Shown in pieces: positions 53,901 to 61,580 of a stretch of DNA of 64,000 bases. The notes beneath the pieces are model-generated. The model saw only the letters and a program-made list of their open reading frames with translations, had not been told where the DNA came from and searched no databases. This DNA comes from Hydractinia symbiolongicarpus (taxonomy: Eukaryota > Cnidaria > Hydrozoa > Anthoathecata > Hydractiniidae), in assembly GCF_029227915.1 (NCBI RefSeq), contig NC_079886.1:22358501-22422500 (forward strand), read 5' to 3'. The position numbers and the translations under genes were made by a program. Each line of letters opens with the position of its first letter. Position 1 is the first letter of the stretch.

Positions 53901-53960
53901 ATAAAAGTTTTGGCAGAATTAAGAAATGAAAAACAATTTTTAGAAGATGTTTGGACATAG
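32929..53960 (+). CDS. MTRR: Methionine synthase reductase, complete, 18 exons
   Basis: MTRR is a cytosolic NADPH-FAD-FMN diflavin reductase that reactivates cob(II)alamin methionine synthase by reductive methylation. Exons: 32929-33075, 33153-33303, 33427-33544, 34918-35171, 35614-35672, 35758-35886, 36899-36984, 37582-37649, 37778-37866, 38027-38105, 41628-41729, 41824-41866, 42899-42976, 49700-49805, 50224-50342, 53081-53170, 53391-53567, 53816-53960. Phases agree through all 18 and sum to 679 residues (human 698). Domains in order: an N-terminal flavodoxin domain ([12 protein letters not shown], then [21 protein letters not shown] and [10 protein letters not shown]), a hinge, an FAD/connecting domain ([10 protein letters not shown]), the NADPH site ([16 protein letters not shown]), [10 protein letters not shown], and a penultimate Trp (DVWT end) that would stack on FAD. 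The hinge encoded by exon 4 is rich in Asn and Lys. Introns hold two antisense K2P genes, an antisense tRNA and several mobile-element remnants. Confidence 0.95.
33545..34917. other. MTRR intron 3
   Basis: AT-rich and without recognisable coding sequence. GAGCACT near 33718 and AGTGCTCAATA near 33772 form a short inverted repeat (TATTGAGCACT on both strands). Confidence 0.6.
38106..40990. other. First part of MTRR intron 10
   Basis: AT-rich with long homopolymer runs. The only recognisable item is a short segment near 38840-38880 (AGAATATCAAG...CAGGTTAAAAACAATAGGTC) related to the dispersed repeat at 43365-43540 and 44105-44280. The minus-strand frame at 37803-38252 is an antisense shadow of exons 9 and 10. 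Confidence 0.5.
41018..41270 (+). pseudogene. Retroelement fragment: C-terminal end of a GIY-YIG endonuclease region
   Basis: A frame in MTRR intron 10 reads [20 protein letters not shown], then ATGDKR, then [20 protein letters not shown]. The pattern H-x-F-x-F-(D/N)-N-F-E-(V/I)-L-A followed by (I/V)KESL-I and P-LN-NI is typical of the C-terminal end of GIY-YIG endonuclease regions in Penelope-like and related retroelements. No reverse transcriptase lies upstream, and the catalytic GIY-YIG part is not visible, so this is a 5'-truncated remnant. The exact family is inferred from the pattern only. Confidence 0.55.
41972..42240. repeat. About 66-bp imperfect tandem repeat, four copies, MTRR intron 12
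   Basis: Units contain CACATCATGA, then CTACCAGAAAAGTTGTGAAA, then TTTTAAAAATAAGTGGCCAC. CACATCATG recurs at 41978 and 42044, with later copies near 42111 and 42175. The 108-codon minus-strand frame across it is a by-product: the unit is a multiple of three, so the Phe/Ser/Gly-rich peptide repeats too. Confidence 0.85.
42292..42632. mobile_element. Inverted-repeat element with hammerhead-like ends, MTRR intron 12
   Basis: The left arm 42292-42360 and the reverse complement of the right arm 42558-42632 match over about 65 bases with few differences (AAGCAAGTTTAATCTAGG against AAGCGAGTTTATTTTAGG). Read inward to outward, the left arm carries CTGATGACACCTGTAGCTGTC then AAAACGTGG, and the right arm GATGACAGCTTTAGCTGTC then GAAACGTAG. 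This resembles a hammerhead core (CUGAUGA, stem-loop, GAAA), though neither arm has every core base. It encodes nothing. Intron 12 (41867-42898) also holds the 66-bp repeat. Confidence 0.65.
43365..43540. repeat. Dispersed repeat, copy 1, MTRR intron 13
   Basis: Shares TTTATAAGAAT, then ATAGATCTAT, then AGTTAGAATTTTAGTATTCTTT and GCAACAAAAGTGCTGA, in the same order as 44105-44280. A partial third copy is near 38840. Confidence 0.6.
43726..43850. repeat. Degenerate GTCGGTGTCGTCACT minisatellite
   Basis: Reiterated units of about 15 bases such as CACTGTCGGTGTCGTAACTG. Frames through it give Thr/Asp/Ser/Asn (minus) or Val-rich (plus) repeats on both strands and are not genes. Confidence 0.75.
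44105..44280. repeat. Dispersed repeat, copy 2, MTRR intron 13
   Basis: Direct-orientation relative of 43365-43540, about 740 bases away and moderately diverged (TAGTTAGAGTTTTGGTATTC, then GCAACAAAAGTGCTAACAC). Confidence 0.6.
44502..45396 (-). CDS. Two-pore-domain (K2P) potassium channel, copy A
   Basis: K2P channels carry background K+ leak across the plasma membrane. Two exons, 45243-45396 and 44502-45100, join in phase (154 + 599 nt) to 250 residues. Visible in order: M1 ([18 protein letters not shown]), first pore ([13 protein letters not shown], with GYG formed across the splice), M2 ([19 protein letters not shown]), a basic loop, M3 ([19 protein letters not shown]), second pore ([19 protein letters not shown] filter) and M4 ([19 protein letters not shown]). 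An in-frame stop lies upstream of the ATG. Only about 10-12 residues separate M1 from the first pore, and both are in one exon, so the extracellular cap of about 55-60 residues found in typical K2P channels is absent. The gene lies antisense within MTRR intron 13. I cannot assign a TWIK/TREK/TASK subfamily. Confidence 0.85.
44532..46310. repeat. K2P tandem duplication, unit A
   Basis: About 1.78 kb, including the channel gene and its upstream region. It is repeated at 46311-48045 with modest divergence; for example GAGAAAAAGCAGGAACAATA occurs in both upstream regions (near 45777 and 47527). Confidence 0.85.
46293..47155 (-). CDS. Two-pore-domain (K2P) potassium channel, copy B
   Basis: Tandem paralogue of copy A with the same structure: exons 47002-47155 (154 nt) and 46293-46861 (569 nt), in phase, 240 residues. 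It keeps TTIGYG and STIGFG filters, M2 ([19 protein letters not shown]) and M3-M4, and lacks the same M1-P1 cap. Differences are scattered, many conservative, with a small deletion in the C-terminal tail and a changed segment just after the first filter ([11 protein letters not shown] against [11 protein letters not shown]). The last residues (TNHSK then stop) depart from copy A ([12 protein letters not shown]) exactly where homology between the duplicated units ends. Both copies look intact, so both may be functional; copies could form heterodimers, but that is conjecture. Confidence 0.83.
46311..48045. repeat. K2P tandem duplication, unit B
   Basis: About 1.74 kb, direct orientation, directly abutting unit A. 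It ends with ATGGCGCATAAAGTAAAACC, which parallels ATGACGCATAATGTAAAAAT at the end of unit A. Confidence 0.85.
48046..49699. other. Remainder of MTRR intron 13
   Basis: AT-rich, T-rich stretches near 48620-48830 keep short hydrophobic frames open, but I recognise no gene or repeat. It ends at the exon 14 acceptor (GTATTCCAG). Confidence 0.5.
50595..50735. repeat. Degenerate GATGGTTGGAAGTAAC tandem repeat
   Basis: Five or six diverged units of about 25 bases (TTGATGGTTGGAAATAAC, TTAATGGTTGGAAGTAAC, CCGATGATGGTTGGGAGTAAC) in MTRR intron 15. Confidence 0.7.
50806..51450 (+). pseudogene. Frameshifted reverse transcriptase fragment in MTRR intron 15
   Basis: Three successive frames together read as one decayed reverse transcriptase. 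The first (from about 50806) has [13 protein letters not shown], then [20 protein letters not shown] and [13 protein letters not shown]. After a frameshift near 51046 it continues [15 protein letters not shown] and then [14 protein letters not shown], where YADD is the polymerase active-site motif. A second shift near 51215 gives [14 protein letters not shown] and later [19 protein letters not shown]. The order (template-contact region, YADD, then a thumb-like FSLP-x3-GGL segment) fits a retroelement RT. It has shifts and lacks the rest of a polyprotein, so it is dead. The exact retroelement family is not clear to me. Confidence 0.7.
51555..52110. mobile_element. Diverged second copy of the CGATCGA element
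   Basis: Parallels 1330-1700: GATGTTACTAAAAATAGAAC, then GATCGAATTCAAAATTAGGA, then CCACGTGATGCAAACAAATC, then AATGAGAAGCGGGAA, and a similar frame start ([13 protein letters not shown] at 51859). It lacks about 30 bases present in copy 1 between TACATAATC and ATCGATCGAATTC, has an extra segment after GAGAAGCGGGAAA, and carries an 84-bp nested inverted-repeat insertion. It directly follows the reverse transcriptase remnant. Confidence 0.65.
51899..51982. mobile_element. 84-bp nested inverted-repeat insertion flanked by TA
   Basis: GACCTATTTCCATATC at 51899 and its near-perfect inverted partner GATATGGTAATAGGTC ending at 51982 bound a short AT-rich interior. TA lies on both sides (51897-51898, 51983-51984). 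The related element at 1255-2040 lacks it: there AAATTTAATTGCATATTTGA is continuous. It has the shape of a minimal, non-autonomous TA-target insertion. Confidence 0.6.
52111..53080. other. Remainder of MTRR intron 15
   Basis: No gene recognised. Lysine- and arginine-rich short frames on both strands near 52834-53076 have no domain that I know. Confidence 0.5.
53217..53289 (-). tRNA. tRNA-Arg (anticodon ACG)
   Basis: On the minus strand the sequence begins GGCCTTGTGGCCCAATGGAT and folds into a full cloverleaf: acceptor GGCCTTG with CAAGGTC (one G-U), anticodon arm TCTGA-CTACGAA-TCAGG with anticodon ACG, and T arm CCAGG-TTCGAGT-CCTGG. A and B boxes are intact, the discriminator base is G, and a run of T on the minus strand about 7 bases past the 3' end (53204-53210) serves as a Pol III terminator. 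No intron. It lies antisense in the 220-bp MTRR intron 16, taking up a third of it. Confidence 0.95.
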
Positions 53961-54251
53961 CATTTCAAAAAACAGCTTTTTATTGTTCTAATAACTATAT
54001 AAAATAACTTGTTGTTTTTATGTGGAGAATATATTTTATATTAAAAAAAATATATTATCAAGTCACCATTGCATGAGGTCACAATTTTAGAAAATAATCA
54101 ATCTTTTTACTACCACAACATTACTGTCAGTTATCTCTTCGTTATTATAAAATTATATAAAATGTCTCTTGTTTTCTACTTTAGGGTTTTTTGAAAATTA
54201 TGATAAAATGCACTTGTAATTATCATCAGGTATTAAACTATGAATTGTGTG

Positions 54252-54683
54252 TCAAGAAAACATCGAGTTGTGTAACTCCTCCAACATTTCTTCTCTTTCC
54301 TTTTCTTTTTCTTTTAAACGTCGTTTTTCTTCGTATTCCATGTCATCTGTTGGATATTCGTGTCTACACATAGGACATGTGTTTGTTTGTCCTAACCATG
54401 GTAAAATGCAATCAGCGTGAAAATAATGATTGCACTTTGGAAGCTCTTTAACAAGTTGTTTCCTTGAAAAAGGACCTAAGCAAATAGAGCATTTTTCGAG
54501 TTCTTTAGACACGCTACTTAAATTAGAAATAAAATCTTTTGATGCAGGCGGGTTTTTCGCTTTGCTTGGAATGATTCCGTCGATAACTTCGGAGTTGCTT
54601 TCAAAAATAACACTATGTAAAAGTCGAGCTAGTTCCAGAAGGTATGTTGGATCAAGGTCGTTGGCAGAATCGTAGGAAGCCAT
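54252..54683 (-). CDS. RNF181: RING-H2 E3 ubiquitin ligase, RNF181-like
   Basis: RNF181 is a small cytosolic E3 ligase that transfers ubiquitin from an E2 through its RING-H2 finger. From MASYDSANDL at 54683 the frame has 143 residues, close to human RNF181 (153). It has an N-terminal LLELARLLHSVIFES helix as in the family, then the RING-H2 with all eight ligands (CSIC, then KCNHYFHADC, then CPMC; His at positions 4 and 5), ILPWLGQTNTCP in the E2-binding region, the conserved YPTDD, and an acidic/basic charged coiled tail ending EELHNSMFS, which parallels LENLHGAMYT in the human protein. The frame is open 33 codons further upstream (to 54782), but MASY matches the family start. It is convergent with MTRR, with 291 bases between stop codons. 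Confidence 0.9.
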   Translation of the reverse strand: MASYDSANDLDPTYLLELARLLHSVIFESNSEVIDGIIPSKAKNPPASKDFISNLSSVSKELEKCSICLGPFSRKQLVKELPKCNHYFHADCILPWLGQTNTCPMCRHEYPTDDMEYEEKRRLKEKEKEREEMLEELHNSMFS

Positions 54684-54783
54684 ATCGTTAAAAAATTCTT
54701 TTCTGCGTTCTCTTTGGTGACTCAGCCGAAAAAAGTTTAGTTTTTTTGGGTCATAGGTTAAAGCAACAAAACAATCAACCAAA

Positions 54784-55427
54784 GACGATATGATGCGACT
54801 TTTGTTATGACTTATATATACACAAATGTTCCATACCTAGAAACCATTATTTAAAGTATCACGCGACAAACGAGGGAAAAACGGAAAAATAAATCTGATC
54901 GTAAACTTCAAAATCGAGGAAGCGCCTTTTCATAGCTACTAGCAGTTTCTTTACCCTCAACCTACGATGGCCCCTTTGGTTCACTTCTCGTCCAATTTAA
55001 ATGCACTTCTCTTTTATAATTCAAACAGTTGTATTTTCACACTTTTCTTCTGTGTATGTAAAAATCTTCTCTTTTGACACTTCTTTTTTGCACAAAATAT
55101 TTTCAACATTTCTCTACCTGTGGCCCAAAACTTTCTTTTTACAACTCTGGTCTGCAATTTTAGCCCCATAATTTATATTTTTTTCAAATTTTCACAAGAA
55201 CAGTGAAGGAAATCTTCTTAGTTAAGCTGGTATAGCTTAATTTGGAGATCTCCTAAATAAGCTGTATTATACAGCTTAATTAGGTGTAATACATCTAAAT
55301 TAGGAGGTAGAAAACGTTTTTTCCCGCTTTCTTGAAAAATGTAAATTTTAGCAGAATTGTTCTGACCCAACTGCGGACACCGGACCAACTTTGGACGCGG
55401 GACTGACCCGTCTTTAGACGGGATGGC
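54784..55427. other. Intergenic, upstream of the RNF181-like gene
   Basis: No gene. Contains short palindromes around 55240-55285 (AAGCTGTATTATACAGCTT) and a GC-richer stretch at 55370-55420 (GACCCGTCTTTAGACGGG hairpin) just before the SINE. Confidence 0.5.
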
Positions 55428-55781
55428 GCCGTAGATTAGTGGTTATAGCTCTCGTACTCTGTGCGGGAGACCGGGGTTCGATTCCTCTTGACGGCGATTC
55501 AACATGGGCGAGTGAATGTTACCATAGCCCCGAGTTAACCCAAGCAATGTGAGGGAAATTGGGAAGATGGCACACTGTGTGGGCCGTTGGATGTTGCCGG
55601 GAGTTGTCTAGTAGAGCGCAGGCTCTAATTGGGTCTGCGTAGCTCAAAATGAGCATTAAATACTCTAGGACTCTCCATCTACGCCATGGCCCCTCCTGGA
55701 AATAATAGACAGGGTATATCCCTCGATATTTGTGAGGCTAGCCATGTAAAATATGCACATCTATCTATCTATCTATCTATG
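55428..55781 (+). mobile_element. tRNA-derived SINE, complete-looking copy
   Basis: The head is tRNA-like: GCCGTAGATTAGTGGTTATA contains an A box, and GACCGGGGTTCGATTCCTCT contains a perfect B box; GCCGT and ACGGC can pair as an acceptor stem. The stretch GGGAGACCGGGGTTCGATTCC is close to metazoan tRNA-Asp. A body of about 230 bases follows (AACATGGGCGAGTGAATGTT, GGGCCGTTGG, TTGGGTCTGCGTAGCTCAAA), ending in (ATCT)n at 55759-55780. Copies in this window: this one, 58463-58812 and the duplicated pair at 22308 and 28318. The tRNA-Asp parentage is likely but not certain. Confidence 0.88.
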
Positions 55782-55934
55782 GCCTGTCAAAAAACAGGTT
55801 GCTGTGTTCGCAGTTGCGATGGCCCATCTATTGACGGGCCTGGCCCAACTTTGAACAAATGTATGCATATTCTTCTTGAGTTGGTCCAGGCCCAACTATT
55901 GACAAAGGAATCTCCTGCTTTTAAAAACTGTGTC

Positions 55935-56115
55935 ATTGGATGGGACAAACTCAACTGTACATAAAGGACTCTTTCAATTTGAGAAAATGTGTCATAAGAT
56001 GGGACAGTCCTAACTGTTGAGAAACATTTCCCATGCTTTTAAAAGACTGTCATAAGATGGGACAGGCCCAACTATTGACAAAGGACTTGTGCTTTCAAAA
56101 ATTGTACTAAAAAAA
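55935..56115. repeat. About 58-bp tandem repeat following the SINE
   Basis: Units begin TGGGACAAACTCAACTGTAC (55941), TGGGACAGTCCTAACTGTTG (56000) and TGGGACAGGCCCAACTATTG (56058), each followed by AAAGGACTT-like and TTTTAAAA segments. Related GGCCCAACT motifs also occur at 55843-55900, so the array may extend left. Confidence 0.8.
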
Positions 56116-56119
56116 GGAA

Positions 56120-57140
56120 TAGGCCTAACTTGACACTTTTTAGAAACAGCCACAACATAGGCCAGTCTAAAGACTCCCAGTCAATAAAGTTAAACCTTGT
56201 AACATGAGCAACTCACTGTTACGAATTCAAAAAAATTGTAGACAGGCCTAGTGCAACTATGGACAAATGCAGTGGCTATAGGAGAGGAATAATGAGAACA
56301 AAAATGTATGGAGGAGAATAAATCATGAATTCTCTACATATAATCTATTACAAATATAATGAGCAATACAAATGCCATGACATTCTTGCTTCTTAAAAAT
56401 TGAACAAACACGGACATAAGTTCACAAATAAATTTGACAAATGAGTATTAATAACACAGTCGGTAGAAGTTCAACTCATGTCTAAGTGGTTGTTGGTTTC
56501 ATTCGCACATAAGGCTGTCGTCCACTTGAGCAAGAATTTCAAAAAAGGTTTTTTAGCTCAAATGGGAGCTTTAAAGACGTCGCTCGAAACTGGTGAGACT
56601 GATCACATATAGTATGAATTAACGTAACACACAATAATTCTTTAAATCATAGTCATAGTCCCTGTTTCTTGAATATATATATAACAAGATAATCCAATTG
56701 TGGCTGCCCCAGCCAAAACGATTCTGCCTCTCAAGTTACGTAATAGGTTAAGTTGCAATAATTCCACCAAAGATTATCTTGAAAAGTAAACATAAATAGC
56801 TTAAACAATAGCTTAGCAATTGATCTGAGTCATAATTATTTAGCTAGTCATTACGCACACATCCAGGTAAAAACATCTCCAATCATGCAACAAGGAAGTC
56901 TCTGACTGCTTTAAAAAATGCATTCACTGATATGGTCTTGCACCAAGAATTGCCAAGTAGTGTTGTTTTTTGCTACCCACAACAATCTTGAAATGCATAA
57001 CTCGATTTAATTTCAGCTGGCCATATACAACAATATGCCAGAAAAAGTTGCAGCAGTTCATTTTTTTCACCTTATTGGAGTTAAATACAAGGTGTATGTA
57101 TACAAACATCTTTTAACGCTAACTTTAATTGCCAAAGTAT
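56120..57140. other. Intergenic, nothing recognised
   Basis: AT-rich sequence without recognisable coding or repeat structure. Confidence 0.5.
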
Positions 57141-57148
57141 TAGCAGTT

Positions 57149-57780
57149 ATAAGGCTTCCGGTTCGGCAATAATATTGCCGAAGAAAAACTCGATCGTCCA
57201 CTGTTATAGTTTCCCCTTTTTATGAATATTCATATTATCCATACTCCTAGATTTCATCAAACAGATATTGCCACAATGACACAAATAACTTTCCACTGCC
57301 CACTTCGAAAACGACAAAAAATAAAAAACATATAGTCTCGATGCCCCCACATATTGAATTCTCTTTTAAGGGAGAATGTTGTAAAACCCTTAAATGACGT
57401 GAAGGTAGACAACACGATCCCTTCAACCAATGCACTGCACTGTGTTGACAAACTTATTATCATCCCCGTAGTTTTATTCAGTTTGGCTTGCGGTTCAAAA
57501 TGGTGAAGTGACCAAGTAAGGTTGTGTTATTGTTCCCAAGAAAAAAAAAACATCAGGATTAACTCAGTTGAATTTGTTGATGTTTACACTTGTCAAGGCT
57601 TGATATCAATTTATATTTTTTTCGTTTTAAAAAGTACCGAAGAAAATGCCGCAGTCTGCCGAGGCAATTGCCGAAGGTTTTCAGTGCTTTTGACCATTTG
57701 GCATTTTTTCTGCCGAAGGACTGCTGAAGTGATTTTAAAAATTGCGAAGTTACTTCGGCAATTATTTTCCGAAGCCAATA
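57149..57780. mobile_element. Possible TIR element with TTGCCGAAG arms
   Basis: GGCTTCCGGTTCGGCAATAA (left) and the reverse complement of the right side, GGCTTCGGAAAATAATTGCCGAAG, are alike, giving a possible 630-bp inverted-repeat element. GCCGAAG motifs recur inside near 57660-57720. Its three overlapping short frames are not convincing genes. Confidence 0.4.
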
Positions 57781-57889
57781 TATCTGAAATTCTGAAAGAC
57801 TGAAATTCTGAAAGACTGAAAGATGGGCCACCGTGCCTAAAGATGGTCCGTCCCTTCTTAAGACGGGCCATGTTCTAAATTGGGTCAGA

Positions 57890-58462
57890 TTAGAATCACC
57901 GCAGCAGCTTTTACATTGTCAGTTTGACCACTACATTATAAAAAAAGAATGGTATTTCCAGCACCACGGATTCAAAAGGTGCTTTGAAAAAACTAATGTA
58001 TTGGAGATGTTTATATGCACGTAAATATTGGATTTATTCAATAAGATAGATGCTAAAATTTAGTTAAATGTGTGTTTGACATCCAGATTAAGCTGTATTA
58101 AATGGCTGCCCACAGTCCTGATGGTGTAGCGTCCAATAAGCAAACTATCTGTGCTTTCTCTTTTAAAAGAATGTGCTTTATCGGAATATCAGACTGGGAT
58201 TTCTAGTTAGAAACAACACGTCTTTTGGTTTGACCATTAGAAAAATTATAATAATAGAAATAATATGCATATGAGTTGCTAAGAACACTGGATCTTTTTT
58301 ATAGCCACAAACCATTATGTCATTTATTCAAAAACAGGAAAAAAATCCTGCTCAACCAATGTTGCTGACCAGAATTGGGTCTGGGATTTTTTTGAGTTTA
58401 TGGAAGAGAAGTGTTTCAAATAAAAGAGAATATTTCAGAACAGACTGCAACATTTATTACCA
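57890..58462. other. Intergenic, nothing recognised
   Basis: No gene, RNA or repeat that I can support between the possible TIR element and the antisense SINE. Confidence 0.5.
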
Positions 58463-58812
58463 TGTATAGATAGATAGATATGCAAATTTTACATGGCTAG
58501 TCTCACAAATATCGAGGGATATACCCTGTCTAGTATTTCCAGGAGGGGCCGTGGCGTAGATGGAGAGTCCTAGAGTATTTAATGCTCATTTTGAGCTACG
58601 CAGACCCAATTAGGGCCTGCGCTGTACTAGACAACTCCCAGTAACATCCAACGGCCCACACAGTGTGCCATCTCCCCAATTTTCCTCACATGGATTGGGT
58701 TAACCCCGGGCTATGGTAACATTCACTCGCCCATGTTGAATCACCGTCAAGAGGAATCGAACCCCGGTCTCCCGCACAGAGTACAAGAGCTATAACCACT
58801 AATCTATGTCAC
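58463..58812 (-). mobile_element. tRNA-derived SINE, antisense copy
   Basis: Close antisense relative of the copy at 55428-55781, beginning with (GATA)n, the complement of the ATCT tail, at about 58465 and ending with the complement of the tRNA-like head. Body blocks agree almost base for base (CTACGCAGACCCAATTAGGG, GAATCGAACCCCGGTCTCCC). The pair forms a 3.4-kb inverted arrangement. Confidence 0.88.
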
Positions 58813-60342
58813 CACTAATGTATAATTTATTCTTTTAATGTTGAGCAGTGGTGGTGGAAGTTTTTTTTTTAAATGATTTATTCGATAAATAGCTGTAAAA
58901 AAATTCCACAATAATAAACTGAGAGTACAACGACAAAATAGCACCTTCCTTCTTCTCGATAAAATTTAAATAAGAACAATTAGCTCACACGCGTTGCATT
59001 TCGGTTCAATTCGGACGGTTTCGCATGGGCCCAGATTTTTCCGGGTGGTTACAGATGAAAACCTTAAAAAAACCTGAAAAAACGTGAGGCTGCCCTCACA
59101 TATACTGCAAGTAGACACCCTCATGGGCAAACAAAAGAAACAAAAACTAATTTCCCTAAGGACAAAATATGTAAATAGAAACCAACAGGCATATAAAAAA
59201 CTAGATCGTTGTATACGCTAATGCACAACCTATAGCAAGCACATACAAAACAAAACAAATACACAAATTCTATGATCATTCAGGGGTGGCTGTCACAATA
59301 CAACGTGTCAAAATTTACTTCTTTTTCACATTGGCAGCCAATAAACTTCAAAAGCTCTTTTTTTCTTATCTGGCTTTTTTCTTATAGATAAATATCACAA
59401 TTATTATTTTTTCCTTTTTTAAAGTTTTTTTGCCTGGATATAAGGAGGAATGAAATGTTCAGCTCAATGAAAAGTTTTCTAATCCTGCTGCGAGAATCCT
59501 GACCTTTGTATATAAGAATAATTTCTTTGTGTTAGATGTTCAAATGTTCTTAACTAGTTTAAAAATGAGCATTCCGTACAGTTTCCCTTTAGTATCAGGA
59601 TCTTGATCCTTGCAATTAAGGTTACTAGATACTGTAAAAAAAGTTATTTTCTTGTTATATGTACAAAAAAGAAAAAAAATTTTAATGATATTGTAACTGG
59701 TAGTTTTGCAGTTTTTACGGTTTTGTCTCGAATCGCAAAAGTTTATTCCCGCAAATTGGTGTGATATTAATGAACCGCAAACGTTTTTTCCTGAAAAATT
59801 TTCATAATTATCCCAACCGCAAAAGTTTTTTTCATAAAATTTTCCTTTGAATAACTAAATTACTTTCTATATATTAGGAATTCAGAAAGAAAAAATGTTT
59901 TTTTTAAAGTGAACCATTCCTTTGACGCAAATACAGTGAAAGGGAAGAAATTTTGGTACAAAGAAATATTTCAGAGAGGATTTACTTTGCTTAACTGAAC
60001 AAGAAGAAATAGTTTTAACAACTTGTCTCTTTTTTTTTAACATGAAAATAATAGATACAACAAAGATCTACGTTAAAAGAATACGCAATCTTTTAGTTCA
60101 GCTTCATCATTAAATTCATCAAAAATATTAAAAGCACCCCGTAATTTCTTAAGAAAGACATTATTTCGTACCGGTTACTGTTCTGAATCGGTTTCTTTTC
60201 TTTTATCAATCAAAACACGTTTTTATTATTGATATTCGAATTCGAAATCCCTAAATAATAGAAACCAGCTCTTTCTGGTGTGTTCGATTGTTTTATTTTT
60301 GTTACAGTCGGAATATTTTTCATTCTTTTATAAAATATAGCA
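58813..60342. other. Intergenic with short CGCAAAAGTT-type repeats
   Basis: No gene. Near 59740-59830 the motifs CGCAAAAGTTTATTCCCGCA and AACCGCAAACGTTTTTTCC resemble a cluster near 60798-60900 (CGCAAAAGTTTTTCCCGCAA, AACCGCAAAAGTTAATTC) and, more weakly, one near 62040-62170. They look like a dispersed short repeat family of unknown type. Confidence 0.5.
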
Positions 60343-60583
60343 ATGTCTTATGATAAAGTGATTGAGTTTACAGCCGCTGTTCGTGGGTACCATTATTACC
60401 ACAGGTTTTGGAAACCAGAACCTTCACAAAAGTTGAACTGTGTCTTTGAAGAAAAGGGTAAGTAACCCATTCGACCCGTTTGCCATAAAAGTATGTGAAA
60501 TTGGAAAAACTGCAGCTGTCGGACATCTTCGAAAGAAATTTCAGAATTGGCAGAGGAGTGAAACAACTATCGTCATTGATTAG
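60343..60583 (+). pseudogene. HIRAN-like domain fragment broken by a +1 shift
   Basis: From ATG at 60343 a 40-codon frame reads FTAAVRGYHYYHRFWKPEP, then KLNCVFEEKGK and stops at 60465. The adjacent frame from 60464 reads NPFDPFAIKV, then GKTAAVGHLRKKFQNWQ, ending at 60583. Together they match the layout of HIRAN-like domains common in cnidarian predicted proteins (V-x-G-Y/F-H...W-P...L-x-C...E...N-x-x-D-P-x-A-(V/I)...VGH-(V/L)). One base too many separates the halves. The break coincides with AAGG-GTAAGT, a perfect splice donor, so an intron start is an alternative. I treat it as a decayed or single-exon-derived fragment; function unknown. Confidence 0.55.
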
Positions 60584-61580
60584 TATTTAAGTTGTATGAT
60601 TTTCTTATTATTTTTTGTTTACATGGAAGTTATTATTTCCGTATGACATTCTACATCATGGTTATGTCTCTTGAAAGAAAGTCTAGATTAACAGCTTTAA
60701 CGATTCATTCTTTAATTCAGTCTTTTGGATGCAGCATTTGTTTAAATCATAATCTGGTCTGTTACGCCACTCCGAAAAATATTACTCACATTTGGCAAGC
60801 GCAAAAGTTTTTCCCGCAAAAAGGATTAATTTTCACGAACCGCAAAAGTTAATTCTAGCAAAATGCAAAATTTTGCGATTCATCCGAACCACAAAACTTT
60901 CTTCCTTTAAAATAATGTGATTTTAATTATGCTTTATTCTCTATGTTCATTTCTCTTTGAAGTAGCTCTTAATTTAAAGTTCTTTTTGCAAGCTTCTGTG
61001 TAGCAGAGATAGTTTAAAATCAACCTAGAAATAATTTATCTACAAAAAAATTTTTTTTTTACTTATGTTGTTTGGGGTATCTGTGTAGTATGAATGGGAA
61101 GATATCGTCAAGGTTAATAACACATTGTCCAGAAAAGGATACTGATGGACATTTGCCAATGACAACAATTGAAATTTATTGCTTTGTATATTAAATTTAT
61201 CTTTTTTCTTTAAGAAGCCTTCTGCTGCTTTAGATTCATATTTTAAGCATGTGTATACTGCAATACTTTAAATGCTCGATTAAACGCCCAATCTCAAATA
61301 AGCGTCTACATGTCACAATGTTTATTTAGGAAGCTCTCTATTATTTAATTGACATAGAGAAACCATAAAAATTTTTATTCAGAGACATATTATTTATACC
61401 TGTACATCTTCTGTTTTTAAATTTTATGATTTTACATTTCCTTAAAAGAAAGCTGTGTAGCATAAAAGTATTTTTTTTAACTACCCCTCTTAAACCAGCA
61501 CCCGCCCTAAAAGTCATGCATGCTATTAACATATAGACCTATTTAGATGTTAGATAATTAATCCTCTTTGTATCGTTATT
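60584..61580. other. Intergenic upstream of the fucosyltransferase gene
   Basis: Contains the CGCAAAAGTT repeat cluster (60798-60900) and an ATTAAACGCCC segment near 61280 that recalls the element at 8061-8630. No other coding sequence is visible. The promoter of the following gene is presumably here. Confidence 0.5.

Noticed and set aside
57522-57871. Three overlapping 86-93 codon frames
   Set aside because: They overlap GCCGAAG-rich repeat sequence on both strands and resemble no protein that I know.
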